Shown here in pieces: positions 1 to 6,289 of a stretch of 8,238 nt of DNA (its first letter is position 1; every line of letters starts with the position of its first letter). Where the stretch lies: positions 1 to 8,238 of the forward strand of contig JAGLRY010000327.1 in assembly GCA_023135995.1 (NCBI GenBank). Reading direction: 5' to 3'. The position numbers and the translations under genes are program-made. The notes under the pieces are model-generated. The model worked only from the letters and a program-made list of their open reading frames with translations. It searched no databases and was not told where the DNA came from. The DNA is from Candidatus Aminicenantota bacterium (lineage in GTDB: Bacteria; Acidobacteriota; Aminicenantia; Aminicenantales; Aminicenantaceae).

Positions 1-81
1 AACTCGTGAATAATCCAGGTTAAGATATTCAATAGATTTGTTTTTCATGCCAAAAAAAGCGATCAAAAATATTTTGAATAG

Positions 82-408
82 AAGAAGGTTTATTGCCACT
101 CCATGGGCAGTTATGTTTACCGTTACGGCCTAAAGGGGGGCGTTTTTTCCACAAGGAGTGCTAGCTTTGGGCCATCAGTCGGTTCAGAGGGATATTTCGA
201 TGAGGAAGGAAATCAGCGCCCCACTCGGCGTGGCGAACTTGTCTTCAATTACAACACCGCCTATGCCATGGAGTTGGATATCACTTATGCCTTGCCCGAA
301 TGAGGGGGACAGGATATCCGGATCGTGCTTGAAGAGAAGGTTGTGCTTACGAAGGAGGGGATTATCTTTCCAGGCGGGCGACAGACAGAGTTCCATATCA
401 TCAAGTAA
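82..408 (+). pseudogene. M24 family metallopeptidase (Xaa-Pro aminopeptidase-like), decayed C-terminal remnant with in-frame TGA
   Basis: One reading frame runs from just after a TAG (79-81) to TAA (406-408) and is broken only by TGA at 301-303. Its translation resembles the end of the M24 'pita-bread' peptidase domain. It starts with a VYCHSMG segment (the His region that precedes the metal-ligand Glu), then RRGELVFNYNTAYAMELD with the first conserved Glu, then ALPE*GGQDIRIVLEE with the second conserved Glu, and closes with GGRQTEFHIIK, a typical M24 ending. The family normally reads PEWGG here, so TGA replaces an expected TGG Trp. Intact members are about 400 residues; only about 108 codons remain, and stops occur in all three frames of bases 1-81. 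The 5' part could lie outside the window, perhaps frameshifted. Family recognition is from memory of conserved motifs. Decay is inferred from the nonsense codon and missing length; a sequencing error at 301-303 cannot be excluded. Confidence 0.68.
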
Positions 409-466
409 AAAAAGGGACTGTCCCCTTTTTTGTTCACCCCAGGAAAAAGGGGACTGTCCCTTTTTT
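407..466. repeat. Pair of REP-like palindromes (A-run GGGACTGTCCC T-run), possible bidirectional terminator
   Basis: Two near-identical palindromes lie 36 bp apart. Copy 1 (407-431) is A7-GGGACTGTCCCC-T6 and copy 2 (444-466) is A5-GGGGACTGTCCC-T6. Each can fold alone around the central CTG. In addition, 420-430 pairs perfectly with 444-454 as an 11-bp stem with a 13-nt loop, giving a REPIN-like doublet. The element sits between the 3' end of the M24 remnant (+, ends 408) and the 3' end of the MATE gene (-, ends 476). G/C stems followed by T runs on both strands suit a bidirectional intrinsic terminator. The resemblance to dispersed REP palindromes mobilised by IS200-like RAYT transposases is an inference; no transposase is in the window. 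Confidence 0.7.
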
Positions 467-475
467 ATCCCCTTA

Positions 476-1786
476 TTATTGAGAAAAGATGTGTGTCTTG
501 GCTAGGAGGCCGAGGGTTATTCCGCGGGCAACCATAAACAATAGCAGCGCCAACCAGAGGCCATGATTCCCAAGGGGCGACAGGGTTAGATAATAGACCG
601 GCAGAAAAACTCCTAACGTCGAGATAAGCATCATGTTACGCATGGGAGGAGTCGCCGTTGCGCCGATGTAGACACCATCCCACATGTAGGCCACCGAACC
701 GGCTAAGCTGATAGCCACCATCCACCAGACAAAGGGCACAGCCGCTTGAATAATCTCAAGCTGATCGGTGAAGACCCGCAGAAGGCCCTTCCCGACCACA
801 CCATAAACCAGCGCAAAAGCCGCCCCCAATCCAATTCCCCAATAAAGAAGATAACGTACGGATTTTCTGAGGTGGGCGGAATCCCTTGCCCCGATATATC
901 GACCCACCAAACTTTCAGCAGCGAAAGCGAATCCATCAACAGCGTAAGACATTAAGGATATATACTGAAGAAGGATTTGATTCGCGGCAAGTGTCAGGGA
1001 ATCGATGGCTGCAGAAGCGGAGGTGAAGAAAGCGAACGTGAATACCAAACAAACAGTCCGGATAAAAATGTCGATATTGATGGCAAAAAAGCGTTTAATA
1101 GCAGCAAGCCGAAAGATCTGTCTCCGCTCGAACAGAGCGACAAAGGGACGATATTTAAAGAAGAACATCCCCACTGCCAGGGCCAGGCCCAAATATTGAG
1201 CGCAGACTGTTCCCAAAGCGACTCCATCGACCTTCATTCCCAGCTGGAGGACGAACACGATGTTGAACACAATATTCAACAGATTGACGAAAATGGTAAG
1301 AACCATCGGATATCGAGCATTTTGCATGCCCAGAAACCAACCCTGAAAAACATACAAGCCGAGTGTGGCAGGTGCTGCATAGATGCGGATATAAAAATAT
1401 TGCGTGGCCAGAGCCTTAACAGCTTCATTACCCTGGAGGAGGCTAAAACCGATCCAGGCGATCCCAGACTGAAGAGCGAGGATGAGGATGCTTCCGCCCA
1501 ACGCAAACAACAGGCTGCGTCCCAGAATAGCTGAACACTCTTTTCGATCGTTTTGACCGTATGATTGGGCGGTGAGACCCGTAGTCCCCATCCGGAGAAA
1601 TCCGAAGCCCCAGTAGATGATGTTAAAGATTATGCTGCCTAAAGCCACAGCACCTATATAGATCTCTGAATCCAACCGGCCCATAAGCGCTGTATCCACC
1701 ATCCCCAGAAGGGGTATGGAGATATTGCTCAGGATATTAGGAATGGCCAGCCGCAGGATCTCTCGATTTGTGTCTTTGTCTTTCAA
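476..1786 (-). CDS. dinF: DinF-type MATE family multidrug/cation antiporter
   Basis: This 436-residue protein has about 12 predicted membrane helices and no signal peptide, matching MATE antiporters, which export organic cations or drugs across the inner membrane using Na+ or H+ gradients. It is closest to the DinF branch. Visible motifs are IPLLGMVDTALMGRLDS at about 24-40 (Asp31 in helix 1), FLRMGTTGLTAQSYG at 63-77, FQGWFLGMQNARYP at 147-160, VDGVALGT at 186-193, VDGFAFAAESLVG at 283-295 (start of the second half) and WDGVYIGAT at 369-377. The length agrees with E. coli DinF (about 440-460). The start is TTG at 1784-1786: an in-frame TGA lies three codons upstream and the next Met (residue 29) would delete part of helix 1. 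A weak AAGGTG lies about 10 nt before the TTG. It is divergent from the padR-permease pair and convergent with the M24 remnant; no operon partner is seen. The real substrate is unknown. Confidence 0.92.
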   Translation of the reverse strand: MKDKDTNREILRLAIPNILSNISIPLLGMVDTALMGRLDSEIYIGAVALGSIIFNIIYWGFGFLRMGTTGLTAQSYGQNDRKECSAILGRSLLFALGGSILILALQSGIAWIGFSLLQGNEAVKALATQYFYIRIYAAPATLGLYVFQGWFLGMQNARYPMVLTIFVNLLNIVFNIVFVLQLGMKVDGVALGTVCAQYLGLALAVGMFFFKYRPFVALFERRQIFRLAAIKRFFAINIDIFIRTVCLVFTFAFFTSASAAIDSLTLAANQILLQYISLMSYAVDGFAFAAESLVGRYIGARDSAHLRKSVRYLLYWGIGLGAAFALVYGVVGKGLLRVFTDQLEIIQAAVPFVWWMVAISLAGSVAYMWDGVYIGATATPPMRNMMLISTLGVFLPVYYLTLSPLGNHGLWLALLLFMVARGITLGLLAKTHIFSQ

Positions 1787-2045
1787 TCTACTTCTTCACC
1801 TTAATAATCTGTCTCAATTTTTTCAGACTGCGTGCGCACCTCTTTGACACTTCTTCTGAGCTTACAGATATCTCAAAATTATCTGTGCCATCTCCTGTGG
1901 TGCTTTATTCTTAGCTTGTGTAATCGAAAATGCCGAAAATCACTTGTTATAAGGATCAGATATTTTTAATATATATCATAAACGACACTCTTCGGGATAC
2001 TCGCTGTCCAAACTGAGTCAAGAGTAGAAAAGAAATCTCATATGA
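1787..2045. other. Intergenic region upstream of the MATE gene, no gene recognised
   Basis: This AT-rich stretch has frequent stops in all frames and no translation I can recognise. It should contain the MATE gene's promoter on the - strand, but I could not find a convincing -35/-10 pair. The only clear structure is a perfect 7-bp inverted repeat at 1864-1886. The 3' part (about 1960-2045) may be further, unrecognisable debris of the M24 gene whose last part survives immediately downstream. Confidence 0.5.
1864..1886. promoter_or_regulatory. Inverted repeat ACAGATA-N9-TATCTGT upstream of the MATE gene
   Basis: ACAGATA (1864-1870) and TATCTGT (1880-1886) are perfect reverse complements separated by 9 nt, about 80-100 nt upstream of the MATE start codon. 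The location and the A/T-rich spacer would suit a dimeric repressor operator. Seven-bp arms are short enough to occur by chance, and no -10/-35 pair was found with it. Confidence 0.25.
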
Positions 2046-2219
2046 AAGGAAGGAGAGAACCAGTCCAACAACCTTATCGTATTTGAATTTATCGTCCATA
2101 CCTGGATCCCTGAATGGGGAGAACGACTGGCCATCAATTTTGAGGACAATACAATTGTCACAGAAAGAGGGATCGAAGCGCTCTATCCCAGGAATGAAAA
2201 GATGATCCTTGTTCGCTGA
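2046..2219 (+). pseudogene. Second M24 family metallopeptidase C-terminal remnant
   Basis: Between TGA (2043-2045) and TGA (2217-2219) the + strand encodes about 57 residues ending in an M24-like tail. NNLIVFEFIVHTWIPEWG carries a Glu where M24 enzymes have the fourth metal ligand, LAINFEDNTIVTERGIEALY carries the last metal-ligand Glu in FED, and the end is RNEKMILVR. It aligns position by position with the remnant at 82-408 (N-N/T, E, PEWG, I.[FL]E, T..GI, R) but is clearly a different paralogue. There is no start codon or ribosome site giving a sensible protein, and the roughly 350 preceding residues of a normal enzyme are absent. The 89-codon antisense reading of this stretch is a shadow. 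Family assignment rests on remembered motif layout. Confidence 0.6.
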
Positions 2220-2281
2220 TCGCATTACTCCCCGAATACGACGCTGCCATCTTCGGCAACTGCCAATAATCTCTGTTTATC

Positions 2282-2317
2282 GGAACAAATCGATTGACAT
2301 CTGTGCTGATTTGTTCC
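2282..2317. promoter_or_regulatory. Perfect 10-bp inverted repeat, candidate PadR operator
   Basis: GGAACAAATC (2282-2291) and GATTTGTTCC (2308-2317) are exact reverse complements separated by 16 nt, with centres 26 bp apart. The left arm ends two bases before the -35 box. The right arm covers the downstream half of the spacer and touches the first base of the -10 box, so a bound dimer or pair of dimers would occlude RNA polymerase. Because it lies upstream of the expected transcription start it cannot act as an RNA hairpin in this transcript. PadR-family proteins commonly repress their own operons at palindromes overlapping the promoter; binding by this PadR is inferred. Confidence 0.6.
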
Positions 2318-2322
2318 ATAAT
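2294..2322 (+). promoter_or_regulatory. Sigma70-type promoter of the padR-permease operon
   Basis: TTGACA (2294-2299, 6/6 consensus) is followed after exactly 17 nt by CATAAT (2317-2322, 5/6 consensus). Transcription should begin near 2329, giving a leader of about 23 nt before the ATG at 2352. This is the strongest promoter match found in the window, and it is embedded in the inverted repeat at 2282-2317, which suggests strong expression under tight repression. Confidence 0.72.
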
Positions 2323-2351
2323 TCGGAAGTAATAATGCTGTGGAGAGAAAA

Positions 2352-2684
2352 ATGAAGCTCTTATCTCGGTCTGAAGAAATGGTTTTACTAGCAGTGTGGA
2401 TGCTTCAGGAAGATGCTTACTGTGTTCCCATCCGTGAGCATCTCATGAAAGTGACACGAAAAAAATGGTCATTCGGATCGATCTATGATCCCTTGGACCG
2501 TCTTGAGAAGAAAAAGCTGCTGGAATCTTCTCTAAGCGAACCGACGAATGAGAGAGGAGGGCGGAGTAAACGGATCTACCGACTGACGAAGAGGGGAGAG
2601 AAGGCATTACTCGAGATCAGGAGCATTCAGGAAACCATGTGGGCGGGCATCCCGAGCATCCAGCCAGACACAGAAAAATCATAA
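2352..2684 (+). CDS. PadR family transcriptional regulator
   Basis: This 110-residue protein is a single winged-helix PadR domain, the small form without a long C-terminal dimerisation helix bundle. It begins LLSRSEEMVLLAVWMLQ (helix 1). The recognition region is FGSIYDPLDRLEKKKLLES (about 41-59), equivalent to the usual 'svGalYptLdRLeekGli', and the wing is GRSKRIYRLTKRGEKAL (about 71-87). I chose ATG at 2352 over the GTG at 2340 because GGAGAG at 2342-2347 gives a well-spaced ribosome site for it. The gene lies behind a strong promoter with an inverted repeat and ends 2 nt before the permease start. A PadR gene directly preceding a prefix-domain FtsX permease is a recurrent arrangement in Acidobacteria-type genomes. 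The likely role is local repression of this operon in response to an unknown signal. Confidence 0.93.
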   Translation: MKLLSRSEEMVLLAVWMLQEDAYCVPIREHLMKVTRKKWSFGSIYDPLDRLEKKKLLESSLSEPTNERGGRSKRIYRLTKRGEKALLEIRSIQETMWAGIPSIQPDTEKS

Positions 2685-2686
2685 CC

Positions 2687-5305
2687 ATGAATCAAAAGAA
2701 TTCCCCCCGGCCACCCAAGATCGCCGAATGGATCCTCAGAAAGATCCATTCAGACAATGGGGAGTACACCCATCTCGGGGATTTCAGAGAGGTCTACAGT
2801 CAATTGATCCGAACTCGAGGATCCCTGTCAGCTTGGACGTGGTACTTGTTTCAGGTTTTCCGGTCCATTCCTGGGTTTGTGAAAAATAAAATCTACTGGA
2901 ATGTTGCCATGTTTCGAAATTATTTGGTCATATCGTTCAGAAATATTGTTAGAAACAAATGGTTTTCTATAATAAAGATCGTAGGGTTGTCTGTAGGGAT
3001 AGCCGCTTTCCTCCTCATTCTGTTCTATGTACAGTTCGAGTTGAGCTATGATCGCTTCCATGAGAAGGGAGACCAGATCCATCTCTTCTTGACCAGGGAT
3101 ACATGGACGAGGAAGGATGTCATCGAGTATACGGCCGGCTCCCCCGAACCTTTGGCGGCAGCTTTGATTGAAGACATTCCTGAAGTTGTCAATGCAACCC
3201 GCATCATGAAACCGTGGGCTCCTAAAACTGTGTTGCAGTATGGAGAGAAAAGATTCTTCGAGAAGGGCATCTATGCGGATCATAATTTTTTAAACATATT
3301 CACCTTCCCGCTTGTTAAAGGTAATCCCCGAAAGGCCCTTGTGGAACCCAATACCATCGTTATTTCAGAAAATGTGGCTCAAAAGCTGTTTGGTAAAGAT
3401 GATCCCATGGGAAAAACCATTGTTTACAGAGAAAGATCATCCAAGTATGAACTCAAAGTCACTGGAGTTGCTGAACCTGTCCCGCCGAACTCCCATTTAC
3501 AGTCAGATTTTTTTATCTCCGTAGAAACACTGGTTCAAGACAAAAGTAAAAAGTGGATGATCAACGTCTGGAATGTTGGCAACTTCACGACCTTTGTTGA
3601 ATTAGCGAAAAACGCATCCACGGCTGAAGTCGAGAAAAAAATACTCACTCATACCGCCCAGCGAACAGGGGCAACGCCGGAAGAACTTAAGAGCTATGCC
3701 ATTGCGCTTCAACTCATTAAAGATATTCATCTGCGATCACAAATCAGGGACCAGGAGTCTTCCAGGATGGAAATTCGATACGTCACCCTCTTCATGTCGA
3801 TCGCCCTGGTCATCTTGCTCATAGCCTGCATTAATTATATGAACCTAACGACAGCTCGGTCGGCCACGCGCTCGAGGGAGATTGGGATCAGAAAAGTTGT
3901 TGGAGCTAACCGGAAGCAACTCTTCAAGCAGTTCATCGGTGAATCGTGTTTTATAACCTTGCTGTCTGTGGGAATCGCTTTACTCTTGATTCATGCCATG
4001 CTCCCTTGGTTCCGTTCACTGATCGGGGTCGATCTTCCCGTCAATTATCTCCAGAACACGTCTTTTTTGATTTCCATCATCGCCTCATGGCTCTTCATCA
4101 GTCTGTTTGCAGGAAGCTATCCGGCGTTGGTTCTCTCCGCGACTAAGCCGATCAATGTGTTCAGAGATTTTGCAACTTCAGGAAAGAAAGGATCGGCTTT
4201 TCGGAACCTACTGGTGGTCGTTCAGTTTACGGCATCGGTCGTTTTGATTGTGGGGACGGTCGTGATATTCGGGCAGATGAACTACGTAAAAAACAGGCGT
4301 TTGGGATACGACCGTGAACATGTCATCGTTATCCTCACTCATGAAAAGGAGACAGGCCTTAAAGCCCAAGCCATCAAAAATAAATTGCTCCAGTATCCCG
4401 AGGTGATTGGGGTAACCATCTCGGGCGCCCTCCCCTTGGATGTGAGAAGCCGCTTTTTAAATCAACAATTTGAAGGGGAGGACGGCCAAACTGTGAGGAT
4501 GAACATTCGTTTTGATTATATCGACTATGATTTTCTGGATGTTTTCAAGATCGAGATGGCACAAGGGAGGAATTTTTCTAAAGAGTTCAGTGATGATGAG
4601 TCAGCCGTTCTGGTGAACGAAACTGCAGTCAAACAGCTGGGATGGACTGATCCCATCGGCAAGAAGCTCCCAGGGCGAGATGAGTATCATGTCATTGGCG
4701 TTGTGAAAGATTTTTATTTTGCCTCTCTGCACCAGAGGATCGAACCCATGATGTTTTTACTCCGAGATGGGCCCAGGATCGCGGTTAGAGTAAGGCCTGG
4801 AAATGTCCAGAAGACAGTTGCTCTCCTTAAAGATGTCTTTGAAAGAAACACGCAAACGCAGCCCTTTGACTTCTTTTTCCTGGATGACCGGTTCAATCAG
4901 TTGTACAAGAAAGAACAGAGGACAGGCGAGATTTTTGGTTATTTCTCCTTGCTTGCGATATTCATTGCATGTCTCGGATTATTGGGACTGGCCTCATTCA
5001 CAGTAGAACGGCGGACAAAAGAAATCGGGATCCGTCGTGTGCTAGGGGCGTCGGCTTACCGTATAGTGACTCTTTTGGGAAAAGAGTACGTCAGACTGGT
5101 TATTATTGCCAATGTGATCGCTTGGCCTGTAGCTTATTTAGCCATGAACAGGTGGTTGCAGAATTTTGCCTACCGCATAAACATTAATGTTTGGATGTTC
5201 ATCTTGGCAGCGGCAGGAGTGCTCTTTATTGCCTTTATCACAGTCAGTTACCAGACGCTCAAAGCAGCCTTTGCAAATCCGGCAGAAACTCTAAGGTATG
5301 AATAA
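2687..5305 (+). CDS. FtsX/MacB-type ABC transporter permease with N-terminal prefix domain (two-module, ATPase not adjacent)
   Basis: This inner-membrane protein of 872 residues is built as prefix + [MacB core-FtsX] + [MacB core-FtsX]. Residues 1 to about 75 are a soluble prefix (RPPKIAEWILRKI, then DFREVYSQL) of the type seen in Acidobacteria/Aminicenantes permeases. Helix 1 is at about 92-115, followed by a large extracytoplasmic core to about 365. FtsX helices lie at about 366-387, 420-440 and 460-484. A second core anchored by a helix at about 506-528 leads to FtsX helices at about 752-771, 801-820 and 836-855. Both FtsX modules keep the cytoplasmic coupling motif, EIGIRKVVGA at 398-407 and EIGIRRVLGA at 779-788. 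Such permeases act mechanically on periplasmic substrates (MacB, LolCE-like), driven by a separate ATPase, and none is encoded here. I chose ATG 2687 because the family-like sequence starts there. There is no good ribosome site, so translational coupling to the padR stop (2682-2684) is likely. A GTG at 2639 would add 16 unconserved residues. The substrate is unknown. Confidence 0.92.
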   Translation: MNQKNSPRPPKIAEWILRKIHSDNGEYTHLGDFREVYSQLIRTRGSLSAWTWYLFQVFRSIPGFVKNKIYWNVAMFRNYLVISFRNIVRNKWFSIIKIVGLSVGIAAFLLILFYVQFELSYDRFHEKGDQIHLFLTRDTWTRKDVIEYTAGSPEPLAAALIEDIPEVVNATRIMKPWAPKTVLQYGEKRFFEKGIYADHNFLNIFTFPLVKGNPRKALVEPNTIVISENVAQKLFGKDDPMGKTIVYRERSSKYELKVTGVAEPVPPNSHLQSDFFISVETLVQDKSKKWMINVWNVGNFTTFVELAKNASTAEVEKKILTHTAQRTGATPEELKSYAIALQLIKDIHLRSQIRDQESSRMEIRYVTLFMSIALVILLIACINYMNLTTARSATRSREIGIRKVVGANRKQLFKQFIGESCFITLLSVGIALLLIHAMLPWFRSLIGVDLPVNYLQNTSFLISIIASWLFISLFAGSYPALVLSATKPINVFRDFATSGKKGSAFRNLLVVVQFTASVVLIVGTVVIFGQMNYVKNRRLGYDREHVIVILTHEKETGLKAQAIKNKLLQYPEVIGVTISGALPLDVRSRFLNQQFEGEDGQTVRMNIRFDYIDYDFLDVFKIEMAQGRNFSKEFSDDESAVLVNETAVKQLGWTDPIGKKLPGRDEYHVIGVVKDFYFASLHQRIEPMMFLLRDGPRIAVRVRPGNVQKTVALLKDVFERNTQTQPFDFFFLDDRFNQLYKKEQRTGEIFGYFSLLAIFIACLGLLGLASFTVERRTKEIGIRRVLGASAYRIVTLLGKEYVRLVIIANVIAWPVAYLAMNRWLQNFAYRININVWMFILAAAGVLFIAFITVSYQTLKAAFANPAETLRYE

Positions 5306-5367
5306 GAAGAGTAAACAAACGTGTGTAGATCCTCATTTTGGATGCAAAAATCTTAGGATGTTAGAAA

Positions 5368-6189
5368 TTAGTATAACACCTTATCCTCACCCAGCTCTTT
5401 AATCCTTTTATCAAGCCAATCGATGATTAAGTCTCTCCGTAAAAGCACGCACTCAATTTCTTTATCTGTTAAGTAATCCTCAACAACGTCTCTGATCACC
5501 TGAGGAGTTAATGACTTCATTTTTTCGTAGAGTGTTTGGGGGATCTCTTTCATTAACCGTGGGCCTTCTCTAAAATCTTCATCATAGATCAGATCTTTAG
5601 TGAATTTTTTCGATGTGCGAAAGCTCCGAGAGTGGTCGATGAGGATCAATCGCCAGTCTTCCATTATAAAAAAGTTTCTTTGATGCCGGTCTTCGTTGGC
5701 GATCAAGTTATCAAACGTCCGTTGTGAATAAAGAGCCCTATTCCAATGGAAGACCTTGTACGAAGGGACCTTGATTTTCTTCGATTCTTTTGTTTCAAGA
5801 TCCATCCATGCATCAACAAATAATTGACACGACCCCCGATCGCCCCTAAATCTCTTTTCCACCGTTGGTGAAACCATGTACAGCCCGAGATGATTACTTA
5901 AGCGATAGGCTGCAATCTCCCATTTCCACCCTTCCAGAGATCCTTTTTGACGTCCCTCCGGATTTTTCCACATTGCCTGTTTTGTGATCCCATCTTTTTC
6001 CAGAGTTAGGACCCATGGATCAGTTACTGCCGGAGTTTCTTCCCACGGTCTAGAACTCACGATTTCCGCATTTGTGAGGAATTTTTCCCACTTTTTGAAT
6101 TCTGCGATTTCCCCTTTTGTGAATTGTGCCACAGAGAGAAGGCTGAAAAAAGCAATGCTCACTGAAAGGAAGAGGATTTTTTTGCTCAT
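5368..6189 (-). CDS. Exported HipA/Fam20-like kinase-fold protein
   Basis: The protein has 273 residues. Residues 1-21 form a signal peptide: KK, then a hydrophobic core, then SVA before Gln22, suiting signal peptidase I; no lipobox Cys is present. The rest carries the spaced motifs of the HipA/PI3-4K/Fam20 kinase superfamily. QAMWKNPEG has a candidate ATP-binding Lys75, and WEIAAYRLSNHLG has a helix-C-like Glu91. TFDNLIANEDRHQRNFFI (158-175) has candidate catalytic Asp167 and metal-binding Asn172, and LILIDHSRSF (181-190) has the DFG-like Asp185. The block resembles Fam20C's 'DFLIGNMDRHHYE...IHLDNGRGF'. A helical C-terminal part follows. AGGAGG at 6194-6199 lies 4 nt before ATG. It is not a HipA toxin: it is shorter, has a signal peptide and has no HipB neighbour. 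Substrate and phosphate donor are unknown; the gene could encode a non-kinase relative. It is downstream of the ABM-like gene on the same strand and converges on the permease. Fold confidence is good, activity is inferred. Confidence 0.72.
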   Translation of the reverse strand: MSKKILFLSVSIAFFSLLSVAQFTKGEIAEFKKWEKFLTNAEIVSSRPWEETPAVTDPWVLTLEKDGITKQAMWKNPEGRQKGSLEGWKWEIAAYRLSNHLGLYMVSPTVEKRFRGDRGSCQLFVDAWMDLETKESKKIKVPSYKVFHWNRALYSQRTFDNLIANEDRHQRNFFIMEDWRLILIDHSRSFRTSKKFTKDLIYDEDFREGPRLMKEIPQTLYEKMKSLTPQVIRDVVEDYLTDKEIECVLLRRDLIIDWLDKRIKELGEDKVLY

Positions 6190-6265
6190 TTTTCCTCCTA
6201 AATTCTGACTTTATTAGCCAAGAAATAGATATGCCAAGTTGCTCTTATTTATGAGTGAGATCTGA

Positions 6266-6289
6266 GAGTGAAAATATTTTCCTTCACTC
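6266..6289 (-). terminator. Hairpin at the stop codon of the ABM-like gene (weak terminator or processing site)
   Basis: GAGTGAA and TTCACTC (6266-6272 and 6283-6289) are perfect reverse complements around a 10-nt AT-rich loop. On the - strand the hairpin starts at the ABM-like gene's TGA stop codon. No T run follows, so it is a poor intrinsic terminator. It could reduce read-through into, or protect the upstream mRNA from, the kinase-like gene 94 nt downstream. Confidence 0.3.

Noticed and set aside
301..303. TGA read as Trp or selenocysteine
   Set aside because: All other genes here use TGG for Trp, the ABM-like gene terminates with TGA, and no SECIS-like structure is apparent; the preceding missing 5' part also favours decay.
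158..505. 115-codon open frame on the + strand
   Set aside because: It is an alternate frame across the M24 remnant, the palindromes and the 3' end of the MATE gene; its product is Ser/Pro/Leu-rich noise.
977..1534. 185-codon open frame on the + strand
   Set aside because: It is fully antisense to the well-supported MATE gene, its translation is a low-complexity polar sequence without a recognisable domain, and it has no ribosome site.
1876..1883. GATAAT-like -10 box for the MATE gene on the - strand
   Set aside because: No acceptable -35 box lies 16-18 nt upstream (AAAGCA at 17 nt) and there is no extended -10 TG.
1956..2225. 89-codon open frame on the - strand in the intergenic region
   Set aside because: It is antisense to the M24-like remnant, which gives recognisable sequence on the + strand; the - strand product resembles nothing.
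5329..5359. Possible terminator between the convergent permease and kinase-like genes
   Set aside because: Only a 5-bp ATCCT/AGGAT stem with an irregular inner A/T stem can form; no G/C-rich hairpin with a T run is present.
5368..6189. HipA toxin of a toxin-antitoxin pair
   Set aside because: It has a signal peptide, is about 270 rather than about 440 residues, and has no HipB-like helix-turn-helix gene beside it.
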